DNA of 64,000 nt from Candidatus Anaerostipes avistercoris (GCA_019119895.1 DWWD01000042.1:62001-126000), one strand, 5' to 3'; positions 9,345 to 18,915 are shown, counted from the stretch's first letter. Notes: generated by a model not told the origin, from the sequence alone. Translations and numbers: made by a program.

Positions 9345-10358
9345 CTAATATGTCCTGAATGGAGAAGAAGGATAAAGAATATCTGTGGCGCTGCCGCTTT
9401 CAATGATGGAAGGAATATCTCCATATCGGTGCAAAAGGCTGAAAAAGGAATCAAAAGTCTGGATTTTTTCCAATTGCAATAGTATGCCTGGAGAGAGTTT
9501 TTGAATTTCTTCCAATAGCCGGCAGCAGTAATAATTCCGATATTTCTGGTTTCGTTCCATTGCTTTTTTTGAAATCCATGTATGGGTAATGTGTTCGGAT
9601 GGATCAGGCAGATAAAAATTCCACCATGAACAATTCGGATGTTTGCTGGTAAAATAACCTTTTGCCGGATTCCATACGATATCTATAAGAGGCTTTGTAA
9701 ATTTTAATGCCTGCATTTCCTGTAAGCACATCAGAAACAGACGCTGTTCTACAAAAAGCAGTTCTGAATTAATGAATTTAGAAGTAAAAAAATTGTGCCT
9801 TAAGAATTTTAATGTTTCTCTGCAATAATAATTTTTCAAACGGTCATATTTAAAATACATAATGGATGTATTAGCTGCCGGAAGCCGGAAATCCCAGGTT
9901 TTCTTTAACGAATATCCATCGGGAAGATGAAGAGATTCCTTCTGGCAGTACCATTCTGTATATGGCCAGACAGCTTCCCAGTGTGTGAATAGAGCAGCCT
10001 GATCCAGGAATTCATGGGGATTTTCCCATAGAATCAAATCCGTATCCATAAGCATGCAGGGAGCTGATTCCATGTCCAGAATAAAAAATTTTCCGATATT
10101 AAAAAAGGAAGATGTATTATAAATCGCGGAGTCAATTTGCTGATCCAGACTTTCTCCGTCCAGAATATTCCAGACATCAGATAAATGAAGTTCTTCCATT
10201 TTATGAACGGTATAAGAGTCACAGTACAATTTGGTACGATGGCCGTAAGACCGCATTTTCAAAGATGAAACAATCATTGTCAGCAAATTAAAATCAGAAA
10301 ATTCATCTTTAGTTCCGGGCAGGCGGTTGGGCCGCCAGTTCAGATAATGGACGTTCAT
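9345..10358 (-). CDS. Putative DxD glycosyltransferase-like protein
   Basis: A 337-residue protein without a firm family call. Visible features are an N-terminal strand MNVHYLNWRPNRLPG, and a hydrophobic strand ending in an acidic DxD-type motif near residues 104-107 (PCMLMDTDLILWENP), as in GT-A fold nucleotide-sugar transferases. Trp/Tyr-rich segments follow (FTHWEAVWPYTEWYC, NCSWWNFYLPD). There is no signal peptide or membrane segment. The ATG overlaps the stop of the epimerase gene by four bases and is preceded by AGAGGTG. As last gene of a minus-strand operon with an epimerase, it probably modifies a sugar-containing product; its substrate cannot be told from sequence. A DUF6734-like assignment is possible but unverified. 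Confidence 0.6.
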   Translation of the reverse strand: MNVHYLNWRPNRLPGTKDEFSDFNLLTMIVSSLKMRSYGHRTKLYCDSYTVHKMEELHLSDVWNILDGESLDQQIDSAIYNTSSFFNIGKFFILDMESAPCMLMDTDLILWENPHEFLDQAALFTHWEAVWPYTEWYCQKESLHLPDGYSLKKTWDFRLPAANTSIMYFKYDRLKNYYCRETLKFLRHNFFTSKFINSELLFVEQRLFLMCLQEMQALKFTKPLIDIVWNPAKGYFTSKHPNCSWWNFYLPDPSEHITHTWISKKAMERNQKYRNYYCCRLLEEIQKLSPGILLQLEKIQTFDSFFSLLHRYGDIPSIIESGSATDILYPSSPFRTY

Positions 10359-11374
10359 GATTGCACCTCTTTTCTTTCATTGGAGTGATTAAAATTTTTC
10401 TTCCATGCGTTTACTGTAATTTTCAAACCTTCCGAAAGGCTGGTTGTGGCTTTAAAACCGAATTCTTTTTCAGCTTTTTCAACATTCATTTCAGGATAAT
10501 GAAAATCAATGTTTGATTGAGTGAGAATGACAGGTTTCCGGGCAGGGTCGATTTCATGTATCAACATCCTGACAATGTCTTCAATATAGTATGTACATCC
10601 TGATCCGATATTAAGAATGGAACAGGATGACGGTATATGGTTTTTGTCTGATTCCAGTCTGAGAATTATTTTATAAACAGCTTCTGTCAGATCATATATG
10701 AAAAGATAATCTGTCTTTGAAGATAATTTTGTTTTCTGATCGACATAAATCTGAGGCTGTTCACCGCTGAGCAGGCGCTGAATCGTTAATGGGATGAGTC
10801 TTTTATGGGTGTCTCCCGGTCCGTAGATATTGGACAAACGAAGGATGACAATAGGAAAATCCGTAATGTCGAATGCTCTGAATTCTGCGAGATATTTGGA
10901 TTTTATGTATGGGTTCAGATTCCGCGCGTCGATCAGCTCGTTCTCAAAATGCTGGCTCTGGTTATGTGAACCCTGATAAACAAGTGAAGTGGAAGCCAGT
11001 ATAACTCCGCGGATCCGGCGGTATTCGGAACAGGCTTCACATATGGCATTTGTCATTTTAACATTATCCAGATAAGCATCTGCGGGATTTAAACTGGCTT
11101 TGGCGACAGTAGAAACCCCTGCTAAATGGATGATATAGTGAATCTTTTTTTCAAACAGGATTCTTTCCAGCAGCAGAGCGTCGGCGGCATTTCCGGTATA
11201 ATAACTGTCTGCTGTTTCGGGAATCCGCTGTTTATTGATCAGTGACCGGGTTAAAACAATAATTTTAATCTGTTCATAGGATTCTGGTATTTGATGTGCC
11301 AGAAAATTGATCAGAGCCTGACCGATAAAACCAAGACCTCCTATGAGTAAAATATTGAGTGTTTTATCTTTCAT
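10355..11374 (-). CDS. NAD-dependent epimerase/dehydratase family protein
   Basis: A 339-residue extended short-chain dehydrogenase/reductase of the nucleotide-sugar epimerase/dehydratase type. The Rossmann dinucleotide motif is LLIGGLGFIGQAL near residue 10, the active-site tyrosine-lysine pair is in NPYIKSKYLAEF, and RLSNIYGPGD near 180 is a typical substrate-side motif. The start follows AAAGGAGGAACAA. The gene overlaps the regulator upstream by 11 bases and the glycosyltransferase-like gene downstream by 4, so the three are translated from one message. The nucleotide-sugar substrate is not determined. Confidence 0.85.
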   Translation of the reverse strand: MKDKTLNILLIGGLGFIGQALINFLAHQIPESYEQIKIIVLTRSLINKQRIPETADSYYTGNAADALLLERILFEKKIHYIIHLAGVSTVAKASLNPADAYLDNVKMTNAICEACSEYRRIRGVILASTSLVYQGSHNQSQHFENELIDARNLNPYIKSKYLAEFRAFDITDFPIVILRLSNIYGPGDTHKRLIPLTIQRLLSGEQPQIYVDQKTKLSSKTDYLFIYDLTEAVYKIILRLESDKNHIPSSCSILNIGSGCTYYIEDIVRMLIHEIDPARKPVILTQSNIDFHYPEMNVEKAEKEFGFKATTSLSEGLKITVNAWKKNFNHSNERKEVQS

Positions 11375-12173
11375 TTGTTCCTCCTTTCAGCCGGTAAAAC
11401 GCTTCTAACCAGGCAATATATTCCGATGCATTTAATTTTGAAAGTTCAGGAAATTTTCTTTTTAAAGTAATTTCATCAAGTTCACGAATTAGTATTTTAT
11501 CAAGACGGCCGGATAAATCGGGTCTGTCTGCTTCCGGGAGTATTTCAGTCATATGAATAAATTCATTGCTGCTCAGGGCAAGAGCATAAGCTGTAATAAA
11601 AAGAATATCCCGGGTGACCGGCAGGGAACCGTTTCGGAGATCAGCTGCCTGAGTGTCGGAAAAACCGCTTGATTTTACAAAATCCCTGTGGCTCATGTGC
11701 TTTCTGTAAATATAATCATTGACAATCTGGGAAAAACTGCAGGAAACTTTTGCAATTTTTCCATTAACAAACGTATACTGCCCGGTGGAAACGCCGTCGG
11801 CAGAAGCGCTGATCCGGTCAATCAGCAGTTTGGCAAGAAGCTCTGCGGACAAAATACATATATTCTGGTTTGCATGAAACAAAGATGTTATCTTTTTGGC
11901 GATGTCATAAATTAAAAAGTGATCAACCGGCGTTTCGCGCTGAATCTGTAAAAAAGTATGAAACGTATCAATATCCTGATATACAGAGGCTCCGCAATTT
12001 ACAAAATCAGTAATGGTAGAAGTCTTTTGATTCAGGGATTGAAAATTTGTTGCAAAAATCAAATGGATGAAATAATCATAACCATTTCTTTTGATAAAAT
12101 TCTGGGGGCTCATTTCATTTTTCTGTAAGGAATCAATATCCTGTGATAAACTTGATCTGTTCATTATATTCAT
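11364..12173 (-). CDS. HTH-like protein of unknown function, first in operon
   Basis: A 269-residue, soluble, largely helical protein with no confident family. The region SFSQIVNDYIYRKHMSHRDF then SGFSDTQAADLRNGSLPVTRD, about residues 136-185, resembles an XRE-type helix-turn-helix followed by helices typical of such regulators. The upstream ATG at 12188 overlaps the Shine-Dalgarno sequence GGGAGGG; the ATG at 12173 lies six bases after it and is preferred. It heads the operon with the epimerase and glycosyltransferase-like genes and diverges from the 711-codon gene, so local regulation of this island is plausible. That function is inference. Confidence 0.5.
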   Translation of the reverse strand: MNIMNRSSLSQDIDSLQKNEMSPQNFIKRNGYDYFIHLIFATNFQSLNQKTSTITDFVNCGASVYQDIDTFHTFLQIQRETPVDHFLIYDIAKKITSLFHANQNICILSAELLAKLLIDRISASADGVSTGQYTFVNGKIAKVSCSFSQIVNDYIYRKHMSHRDFVKSSGFSDTQAADLRNGSLPVTRDILFITAYALALSSNEFIHMTEILPEADRPDLSGRLDKILIRELDEITLKRKFPELSKLNASEYIAWLEAFYRLKGGTNER

Positions 12174-12212
12174 GGCAATCCCTCCCATAAATCATAGGTA
12201 TATCTCAAGATT

Positions 12213-12232
12213 GTCTTGTTGAGGATAAAGCG
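12213..12232. promoter_or_regulatory. Compound palindrome in the divergent spacer
   Basis: CTCAA and TTGAG enclose an inner CAAGA/TCTTG pair about 40 bases before the minus-strand regulator start. It may be an operator or an mRNA hairpin. Confidence 0.35.
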
Positions 12233-12408
12233 TAATGATAAAATGAAAACAATCATGGAGAAATACAATTTTAACTGAATGGTTCTGAAATTTTATATAA
12301 TTTTAGTTTACTCTGGAAAATGAGAAATGTATGCAGGGGAATTTCCCCGCAACATAAATCAGAGGAAATGCTGTATCTGCGGCAGGAATATTTGAGGAGA
12401 TGATGAAT

Positions 12409-14535
12409 ATGCCTAAAATGATCATAAAGCCCACGCTGAATCTGGAAAATATCCGCTGTTTTCTGTATGGTTATGGAACGAATGATGGATGGGAAAAAGA
12501 AGCCCTCTATAAAATACCTGCACTGAATAGAGGTATATCCGGACACGAACCGGAAAGAATCAAAAACCGCAGAGATTTTTTGAGTGCGCATTTCGGTTCA
12601 GATTTTGTTGATTATATGACAGAAAGATATCTGGGCAGGATGGGGAAAAAAGAAAAAAATGATTTCATAAGGGAACTCTGCGGAAGAAAAGAAAGCAGGA
12701 TGGGAACCGTCAGTTTTATAAAGAATATCAGTGAAATGTGCAAAACAGGGAAGGGGTGGTTCAGTCTTCCGGATTTGATTGAAATAAACAAAGCAGTTTT
12801 AAGTCAGTGGGAGATGAAGGGTTTTGACGATAAAATGCGCGGTTTTCTTGAGAAAATGACAGAAGTGGAGAATAATGATACTGTATCCTATATTTTACAG
12901 AACATTTTGCGCAAAGCGTCGATTCATACTGCAGCCCATGGCTCTTTAGAAAGCAGAGCAGAAATTTTATCCCTGACAATGCTGGCGGCGTTACTGCGGG
13001 AGGATTTCCCAATCACATTATTAAAGGCAGACACCAGGAAATATTCAGATGATCAAAAGTATCATATGGAGAATCTTTTCGCAGCGGTGCAGAGCAATTT
13101 ATCTGTTTTAAATATGCAGTTATTTGCGCAGGAAAATTTTTTGAAAAAAACAGAAGAGACCTTTTCTGTTTCCATAAAGACAGGGGATGATGCTTATGAT
13201 CTCATAAGCCGGGAACACAACATGAATTTTCTCAGGGGGTACTATTCTCTCCAATTATTCGAAATGGATAAAGCGGACTATATGATGGACTATACGGATA
13301 TGAAAAAAGAAATGGAGAAATATAAGTTCCAACTGGCCGGAGACAGCATTCCGTTTCTTCATAATGCTGCCTTTTATATGCGGGAGTTTGGGAAAGATGG
13401 GATGAAACAAATGCTTCATTATGCTTCCTCTGTGTTCAGCCATGGAGAGGAAGCTTACGAGAGTATAAGATTCCTATGCAAAAAATACAGAGAATGTATC
13501 AGCTGGTACCGAAAAGTAATCTACTGGAATCTGGTCACTGCCTGCCATGGACAGCCGTATAATGTGATAAAGGAGATGGCGGAATTCGCAATGATGCTTT
13601 ATCCGGAAGAAACGCCCTCTTTTTTTCTATATTATGAAATGAATCTATATGATATAAAAAAGGAAGAAACATCCATAAGGCGGCAGTTCTGTCTGTCTAT
13701 GAAAAGGATCAAATATCATCATATGGCCGTTACATTTCCTGAAATGTTTTATGATTTGGATTTTGTGAAACATACAGTGTTTCCTGAATCTGTGACATCC
13801 ATAAAAATGCGGTATATCGGCGGCTCAGATTCTGAAAACCATGAACATGCAGTAATCGATGTATTTTTTGATGAGTTTAAACGGCTGGATCAAATGTGTA
13901 AAATGCAGAAAGATATATTAGATGACTTATATGCCATGGTGAGTATGGAAAGAAACAGCATGGATGAAAAAATAAAATCTAAAATTGACAGCCACAGAAG
14001 CTCCATGGAAAAAATACTGAAAGTACCGCCGGTTGTGATAAAAGAGCCGCTTGCCGGCTATATGAAAGAAAAAAATATAAAAACCGCAGAATTTCAAAAT
14101 TTTTGTACTTATATATACGGATGTGTACTGGAACATTTACGATATATTGATTTGATAACAGAGAATGGTTGTGACAGCAGGGAAAAAAGCAATGACTGCA
14201 TAAGAAATTATCATCACGCAGAAAAATCATGTATGACAGAGATCCGGTATTTAAATGAAATCCCAAATTACTGGTTTGCAGGCTGGAGTGAGGAGGCTCT
14301 TGAATATTTAAAAATAAAAAGCAGTGAACTGCTGATTCTTTCCATTGACTGGGATGTATGGGTTGATACCCGGGAAGAAGCCGAATTCAAATTGTTCTGT
14401 GCTTTGGACAGTATGGAAAATGATACGTTAAAAGCAGAACGAAGCATTGCGGAAGCGGAACAAAATATTTTTGAAATGGAAAATGAATGGAAATCATTGA
14501 TTGCGGATTTGGAAGAAATAAAAAATAATGTGTAA
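12409..14535 (+). CDS. Large helical protein of unknown function
   Basis: Not recognised. About 708 residues, acidic and basic residues mixed, with no signal peptide and no membrane helix, so probably cytoplasmic. The N-terminus (MIIKPTLNLENIRCFLYGYG) may form a small beta-containing cap. The rest is rich in long amphipathic helices, and the last 45 residues (from about DSMENDTLKAERSIAEAEQN) look like a coiled coil. No nucleotide-binding or catalytic motif stands out. ATG 12400 abuts the GAGGAG ribosome binding site, so ATG 12409 is preferred. Codons are noticeably A/T-rich compared with flanking housekeeping genes, with many ATA and AAA. It diverges from the HTH-like operon. Confidence 0.7.
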   Translation: MPKMIIKPTLNLENIRCFLYGYGTNDGWEKEALYKIPALNRGISGHEPERIKNRRDFLSAHFGSDFVDYMTERYLGRMGKKEKNDFIRELCGRKESRMGTVSFIKNISEMCKTGKGWFSLPDLIEINKAVLSQWEMKGFDDKMRGFLEKMTEVENNDTVSYILQNILRKASIHTAAHGSLESRAEILSLTMLAALLREDFPITLLKADTRKYSDDQKYHMENLFAAVQSNLSVLNMQLFAQENFLKKTEETFSVSIKTGDDAYDLISREHNMNFLRGYYSLQLFEMDKADYMMDYTDMKKEMEKYKFQLAGDSIPFLHNAAFYMREFGKDGMKQMLHYASSVFSHGEEAYESIRFLCKKYRECISWYRKVIYWNLVTACHGQPYNVIKEMAEFAMMLYPEETPSFFLYYEMNLYDIKKEETSIRRQFCLSMKRIKYHHMAVTFPEMFYDLDFVKHTVFPESVTSIKMRYIGGSDSENHEHAVIDVFFDEFKRLDQMCKMQKDILDDLYAMVSMERNSMDEKIKSKIDSHRSSMEKILKVPPVVIKEPLAGYMKEKNIKTAEFQNFCTYIYGCVLEHLRYIDLITENGCDSREKSNDCIRNYHHAEKSCMTEIRYLNEIPNYWFAGWSEEALEYLKIKSSELLILSIDWDVWVDTREEAEFKLFCALDSMENDTLKAERSIAEAEQNIFEMENEWKSLIADLEEIKNNV

Positions 14536-14541
14536 AAGAAA

Positions 14542-14580
14542 GGCACCGCCAAAATAAATTCGGCGGTGCCGTTTCTTTTA
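14542..14580. terminator. Bidirectional terminator between the unknown gene and ychF
   Basis: GGCACCGCC and GGCGGTGCC form a 9-bp GC-rich stem around 10 bases, with GTTTCTTTT on the + side and a T-run on the - side. Confidence 0.85.
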
Positions 14581-14584
14581 TGAA

Positions 14585-15682
14585 CTATACATTAAACCGG
14601 AATACAATAATATCTCCGTCTTTTACGACATATTCTTTGCCTTCCTGGCGTACCAGTCCTTTTTCTTTGCATGCGTGCATACTTCCGTTTTCCATCAGGT
14701 CATCATAAGAAACGACCTCGGCACAGATAAAGCCGCGTTCGAAATCAGAGTGGATTTTACCGGCAGCCTGAGGCGCCTTGGTTCCTTTTTTGATGGTCCA
14801 TGCACGGGTCTCATCCTCACCGGATGTAAGGAAACTGATCAGTCCAAGAAGAGAATAGCTGGCTGCGATCAATTTTTCAAGGCCGGATTCTTCCAGGCCG
14901 AGATCTTCCAGGAATTCTTTTTTCTCATCATCATCCAGTTCAGAAATTTCCTGTTCAATCTGAGCGCATACAACGAAAACTTTCGCGTCCACGTCTTCTG
15001 CGTATTTCTTTACAGCTGCCACATATTCATTGTCCTCTTCTGCATCTGCCAGTTCATCTTCGTTTACGTTGGCGGCGAAAATAACTGGTTTAACGGTCAG
15101 AAGATTGCATGAATTTAAGATCAGCTGATCTTCTTCATCTTCCACTTCAAATGTCTTGGCGAGTTTTCCGTCTTCCAGATGGGCCTTGACTTCCTTCAGA
15201 AATTCTACTTCGTGAGCCAGAGCCTTGTCATTGCGTGCGCCTCTGGTAGATTTGGCGATTCGTCTGTCCAATACTTCAATATCAGAAAAAATCAGCTCAA
15301 AGTTGATGGTTTCGATATCACGGAGAGGATTGACAGAACCGTCCACATGTACAATGTTGCTGTCATCAAAACAGCGGACAACATGTACGATCGCATCGAC
15401 TTCACGGATATTGGCAAGGAACTGATTGCCGAGACCTTCACCTTTGGAGGCTCCCTTTACGAGACCGGCGATATCAACGAATTCAATGGCAGCCGGAATG
15501 ACCTTCTTGGAATGATACATTTCAGCGAGACGGTCTACCCTGGAATCCGGAACGGCAACGATTCCCACATTCGGATCAATCGTACAAAACGGATAGTTAG
15601 CTGATTCGGCGCCTGCCTTTGTCAGAGAATTAAATAATGTACTTTTTCCAACGTTCGGCAGTCCGACGATACCTAATTTCAT
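14585..15682 (-). CDS. ychF: Obg-like ATPase YchF
   Basis: A 365-residue TRAFAC-class P-loop ATPase that associates with ribosomes and is linked to stress and redox responses. The P-loop GLPNVGKS is at residues 6-13, with [21 protein letters not shown] near 66-86, a coiled-coil insertion in the middle, and a C-terminal TGS domain ([25 protein letters not shown]). An in-frame upstream ATG at 15715 would add 11 residues, but GAAAGGAAATGCTT directly precedes ATG 15682, which gives the usual [14 protein letters not shown] beginning. Confidence 0.96.
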   Translation of the reverse strand: MKLGIVGLPNVGKSTLFNSLTKAGAESANYPFCTIDPNVGIVAVPDSRVDRLAEMYHSKKVIPAAIEFVDIAGLVKGASKGEGLGNQFLANIREVDAIVHVVRCFDDSNIVHVDGSVNPLRDIETINFELIFSDIEVLDRRIAKSTRGARNDKALAHEVEFLKEVKAHLEDGKLAKTFEVEDEEDQLILNSCNLLTVKPVIFAANVNEDELADAEEDNEYVAAVKKYAEDVDAKVFVVCAQIEQEISELDDDEKKEFLEDLGLEESGLEKLIAASYSLLGLISFLTSGEDETRAWTIKKGTKAPQAAGKIHSDFERGFICAEVVSYDDLMENGSMHACKEKGLVRQEGKEYVVKDGDIIVFRFNV

Positions 15683-15827
15683 AAGCATTTCCTTTCTGTT
15701 TGCGTAAATTTTCATTTAATAGTCTAACACAAGGAACTTGAAAAGGAAAGAGAAATAGGATAAGATATTTATCTTAGGAATAAGGAACAAAGAGGGATTT
15801 TGTGTTTACAAAGAAAGGAAGAAAGAT

Positions 15828-16739
15828 ATGGCAAGTGAAATTCGATTCCCAAATCTGGGAATTGTACTGGAAAAGGTAGGCGAGGGATTCTATATAGGGA
15901 ATTTTGAAATAAGATATTATGGAGTCATGATCGCCCTTGGATTTTTATTCGGACTGACCTTATCTTATTATGCGGCAAAACGTACCAAAGGATTTGATCC
16001 GGAAATGGTGTTTGACTATCTGATCTGCATGGTAATCCCTGCAATTGTCGGAGCAAGACTCTATTATGTGATTTTCTCCTGGGATTATTATAAGAATCAT
16101 CTGAATGAAATCATCGAAATCCGAAACGGCGGTCTGGCAATTTATGGAGGCATCATTGCCGCTGCGCTGGTATTGTTTATTTTCTGCAGAGTGCGTAAAG
16201 TATCCATGGCTCAGTTCACAGATATCGCAGTGAAAGGTCTGCTGGTGGGACAGATTCTGGGACGGTGGGGCAACTTCTTTAACCGAGAGGCTTTTGGAAG
16301 TTTTACGGACAGTCTGTTTGCGATGCAGATTCCTACGGACTATTTCCTGGAACATGGGAGACTGACCGAAATCATCGAATCAGGACTTTATGATAAAGCA
16401 GTTTTTTTAGACGCCGGAGGCAGTGTGGCGTCTTATATCCAGGTACATCCGACATTTTTATATGAAAGCGTGTGGAACCTGCTGGTGCTGTTTATCATTT
16501 TGTGGTTCACAAAAAGAAAGGCATTTGACGGCGAATTGACAGCCATCTATGCTGTGGGATATGGAATCGGCCGGTTCTGGATCGAGGGACTCAGGACAGA
16601 TTCCCTGATGATCGGAAGTACGGGAATCCGGGTGTCACAGGTGCTGGCAGCACTTCTGGCTGCCGGCGGAATCGCTGTAATCCTGTGGAAGAGGAGCAGG
16701 ATATGGAAAGAGAAAAAAAGAGTTTCTGAAGAAAAATAA
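15828..16739 (+). CDS. lgt: Prolipoprotein diacylglyceryl transferase
   Basis: An integral membrane enzyme that attaches diacylglycerol from phosphatidylglycerol to the lipobox cysteine of prolipoproteins. The 303-residue protein has about seven hydrophobic segments, the conserved GGLAIYGGIIAA near residue 102, and the Lgt signature GRWGNFFNREAFG near 145. GIGRFWIEGLRTDSL near the C-terminus is also conserved. Start ATG 15828 follows AAAGAAAGGAAG. It stands alone between ychF (-) and the division cluster; a hairpin follows it. Confidence 0.96.
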   Translation: MASEIRFPNLGIVLEKVGEGFYIGNFEIRYYGVMIALGFLFGLTLSYYAAKRTKGFDPEMVFDYLICMVIPAIVGARLYYVIFSWDYYKNHLNEIIEIRNGGLAIYGGIIAAALVLFIFCRVRKVSMAQFTDIAVKGLLVGQILGRWGNFFNREAFGSFTDSLFAMQIPTDYFLEHGRLTEIIESGLYDKAVFLDAGGSVASYIQVHPTFLYESVWNLLVLFIILWFTKRKAFDGELTAIYAVGYGIGRFWIEGLRTDSLMIGSTGIRVSQVLAALLAAGGIAVILWKRSRIWKEKKRVSEEK

Positions 16740-16769
16740 GTTTTCACAGAGACGAAAATGAAGGATGAA

Positions 16770-16822
16770 TAGAAAGGTGGAGAGGAACCGGCCGGAGGAC
16801 CGTGCACTTCTCCGCCTTTCTG
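16770..16822 (+). terminator. Hairpin after lgt, probable terminator
   Basis: AGAAAGGTGGAGA pairs with TCTCCGCCTTTCT over a GC-rich loop. No clear T-run follows, so termination efficiency is uncertain. Confidence 0.45.
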
Positions 16823-16905
16823 CGTCAAAGAAACAATTCGCTGTGAATGACTCGAAAAATGTCGAATTTATAAGAAAAAACTAAGATTTGGTTGTGGATT
16901 ATTCC

Positions 16906-16934
16906 TTGCTTTTTTAATAGGTATCGTATAAAAT
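16906..16934 (+). promoter_or_regulatory. Promoter of the mraZ division cluster
   Basis: TTGCTT at 16906-16911 and TAAAAT at 16929-16934 with a 17-base spacer, immediately upstream of the MraZ boxes. Confidence 0.55.
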
Positions 16935-16944
16935 GTTCATATAA

Positions 16945-16968
16945 GTGGTTAGAAGTGGTAGAAGGTGG
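16945..16968 (+). promoter_or_regulatory. Three-box MraZ operator
   Basis: GTGG occurs at 16945, 16955 and 16965, exactly 10 bp apart, just downstream of the predicted -10. MraZ is known to bind several such direct repeats with one-turn spacing and to repress its own cluster. The position over the transcription start fits autorepression. Confidence 0.75.
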
Positions 16969-17020
16969 GGGAACTCTCCGATATCACGGACTAGAGTGGC
17001 AGGCGCGAAGAGGTGAGTCC

Positions 17021-17452
17021 ATGTTCATGGGGGAACACAAACACACAATCGATGCAAAGGGCAGGCTGATAATCCCGTCCAAGTTCCGGGAGGAACTGGG
17101 ACAAGAGTTTATTATAACAAGGGGATTGGATGGATGTCTGTTTATTTTCCCTCAAAATGAATGGAAAGAATTTGAAGAGAAGCTCAGAAACCTTCCACTG
17201 ATTGATAAGAATGCCAGGAAATTTTCAAGATTCTTTCTGGCCGGGGCGACAGCCTGCGAATTGGATAAGCAGGGCAGGATCCTGGTGCCGGGAGCTCTTC
17301 GGGAATTTGCGGGCATGGACAAGGAAGTTATGCTGGCGGGAATGTTAAACCGCATTGAAGTATGGAGCAAAGAGCGGTGGGATGCCAATAATTCTTATGA
17401 GGATATGGATGAAATCGCAGCCGGCATGCAGAATTTAGGACTGAATTTTTAG
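17021..17452 (+). CDS. mraZ: Division/cell wall cluster regulator MraZ
   Basis: A 143-residue AbrB-like (SpoVT/MraZ fold) DNA-binding protein made of two tandem repeats. The first begins [20 protein letters not shown] and the second has [20 protein letters not shown] near residue 80; each contains the family D-x-K/Q-GR motif. An open frame extends upstream to 16892, but AGAGGTGAGTCC directly precedes ATG 17021, giving the standard N-terminus. It is the first gene of the cluster; rsmH follows 8 bases later. Three GTGG boxes in its promoter are its probable operator. Confidence 0.96.
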   Translation: MFMGEHKHTIDAKGRLIIPSKFREELGQEFIITRGLDGCLFIFPQNEWKEFEEKLRNLPLIDKNARKFSRFFLAGATACELDKQGRILVPGALREFAGMDKEVMLAGMLNRIEVWSKERWDANNSYEDMDEIAAGMQNLGLNF

Positions 17453-17460
17453 GTGGGCGA

Positions 17461-18399
17461 ATGGAATTTAAACATATTTCCGTATTACTGGAAGAGACGA
17501 TCAGAGAACTTCATATAAAACCCGATGGAATCTATGTGGACGGAACCATGGGAGGCGGTGGACATGCCTGGGCAATCTGCAGGCGGCTGTCTGATCAGGG
17601 ACGCTATATCGGAATCGACCAGGATGCGGATGCAATTGCTGCAGGAAGCCGGAGACTGGAAGAATTCGGAGATAAGGTTACGATTGTCAGAGATAATTAT
17701 GTAAATATGCCGAAGATCCTTCGGGAACAGGGAATCGATAAAGTCGACGGCATACTGCTGGATCTGGGAGTGTCTTCTTTTCAGCTGGATGAGAAGGAAA
17801 GAGGATTTACTTACCGGGAAGATGTTCCTCTGGATATGAGGATGGATCAGAGGCAGGAACTGACAGCCAGGGACATTGTCAATGAATATTCAGAGATGGA
17901 ACTGTTCCATGTGATAAGGGATTACGGAGAAGAGAAGTTCGCCAAGAACATTGCAAAACATATCGTCAGCAGACGACAGAAAAAGCCAATCGAAACAACA
18001 GGGGAATTAACAGAGATCATTAAAAACGCCATTCCGAAAAAGGTACGTGCTGTCGGAGGCCATCCGGCAAAGAGGACCTTTCAGGCCATCCGGATCGAGT
18101 GCAATCATGAACTGGATGTGCTGAAGGACAGCATTGACGCAATGATAGATTTGCTGAATCCGAAGGGAAGGCTTTGTATTATTACATTTCATTCACTGGA
18201 AGATCGAATTGTGAAACGTGCATTTAAGAAAAATGAAAACCCGTGTACCTGTCCGCCGAATTTCCCGGTGTGTGTATGTGGGAAAGTTTCAAAAGGAAAA
18301 CAGGTGACACGCAAGCCGATTGTTCCTGGGGAGGAAGAGTTAGAAGATAACAAAAGAGCAAAAAGCTCTAAATTAAGAGTGTTTGAAAGAGGTATTTAG
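17461..18399 (+). CDS. rsmH: 16S rRNA (cytosine1402-N4)-methyltransferase
   Basis: RsmH (MraW) methylates N4 of C1402 in the decoding centre of 16S rRNA using S-adenosylmethionine. The 312-residue protein has the SAM-binding [14 protein letters not shown] near residue 27, GIDQDADAI near 51, the family block [16 protein letters not shown] near 97, and [14 protein letters not shown] near 203. A Cys-rich insert ([16 protein letters not shown]) lies near the end. It is tightly packed between mraZ and ftsL. Confidence 0.97.
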   Translation: MEFKHISVLLEETIRELHIKPDGIYVDGTMGGGGHAWAICRRLSDQGRYIGIDQDADAIAAGSRRLEEFGDKVTIVRDNYVNMPKILREQGIDKVDGILLDLGVSSFQLDEKERGFTYREDVPLDMRMDQRQELTARDIVNEYSEMELFHVIRDYGEEKFAKNIAKHIVSRRQKKPIETTGELTEIIKNAIPKKVRAVGGHPAKRTFQAIRIECNHELDVLKDSIDAMIDLLNPKGRLCIITFHSLEDRIVKRAFKKNENPCTCPPNFPVCVCGKVSKGKQVTRKPIVPGEEELEDNKRAKSSKLRVFERGI

Positions 18400-18411
18400 G
18401 GGGATCGGCTT

Positions 18412-18903
18412 ATGGACAAGACAAGGCAGGAACGTTACAATTTGATTTACGGGAATACAGCGCGCAAAATGGAGGCAGCGGAGCCGGTCAGACCGGAACC
18501 GGAGCGCAGAAAGAAGAAAGTCAGACGCAAGGCCAGACCGAAAACATCTGCAAGAACCAGAAAGAATCAGCAGAAGGCAATGGAAATTGACTTTTCATTT
18601 ATTTGTGTGCTGATCGCTGCGGTTGTGATCGTTACAGGTGTCAGTCTTTTCTATCTGTCCGAAAGAGCACAGCTGATGGAACAGAGGTCTGCGCTTTCTG
18701 ATAAAAAAGAACAGCTGAACGCGCTCCTTGTGGAAAATGAGAACCTGAATCTGGAAATTGAGCAGAGCATCAATCTTGATGAGATTGAAAAGACAGCAAA
18801 ACAGTATGGAATGAAAGAGCCTGGCTCTGATCAGATTATTTATTATAACAGCACGGACGCTGATTATGTCCGTCAGTATGAAGATATTCCGGATGCCGAC
18901 TAA
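18412..18903 (+). CDS. ftsL: FtsL-like septum protein
   Basis: A 163-residue bitopic membrane protein: a basic cytoplasmic N-terminus (RRKKKVRRKARPKTSARTRK), one membrane helix near residues 61-82 (FSFICVLIAAVVIVTGVSLF), then an extracytoplasmic leucine/glutamate-rich coiled coil to about 125. This plan and its place between rsmH and ftsI fit FtsL, which bridges FtsQ/DivIB and the FtsW-FtsI synthase. FtsL is poorly conserved in sequence, so the call rests mainly on topology and context. Confidence 0.8.
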   Translation: MDKTRQERYNLIYGNTARKMEAAEPVRPEPERRKKKVRRKARPKTSARTRKNQQKAMEIDFSFICVLIAAVVIVTGVSLFYLSERAQLMEQRSALSDKKEQLNALLVENENLNLEIEQSINLDEIEKTAKQYGMKEPGSDQIIYYNSTDADYVRQYEDIPDAD

Positions 18904-18915
18904 GAGGTGATTACT

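Noticed and set aside
12409-14535. Transposase or integrase
   Set aside because: No DDE, HUH or tyrosine/serine recombinase motif, and no terminal inverted repeats around the gene.
16892-17020. Extended N-terminus for MraZ
   Set aside because: Covers the promoter -10 and the GTGG operator; the ribosome binding site and family start point to ATG 17021.
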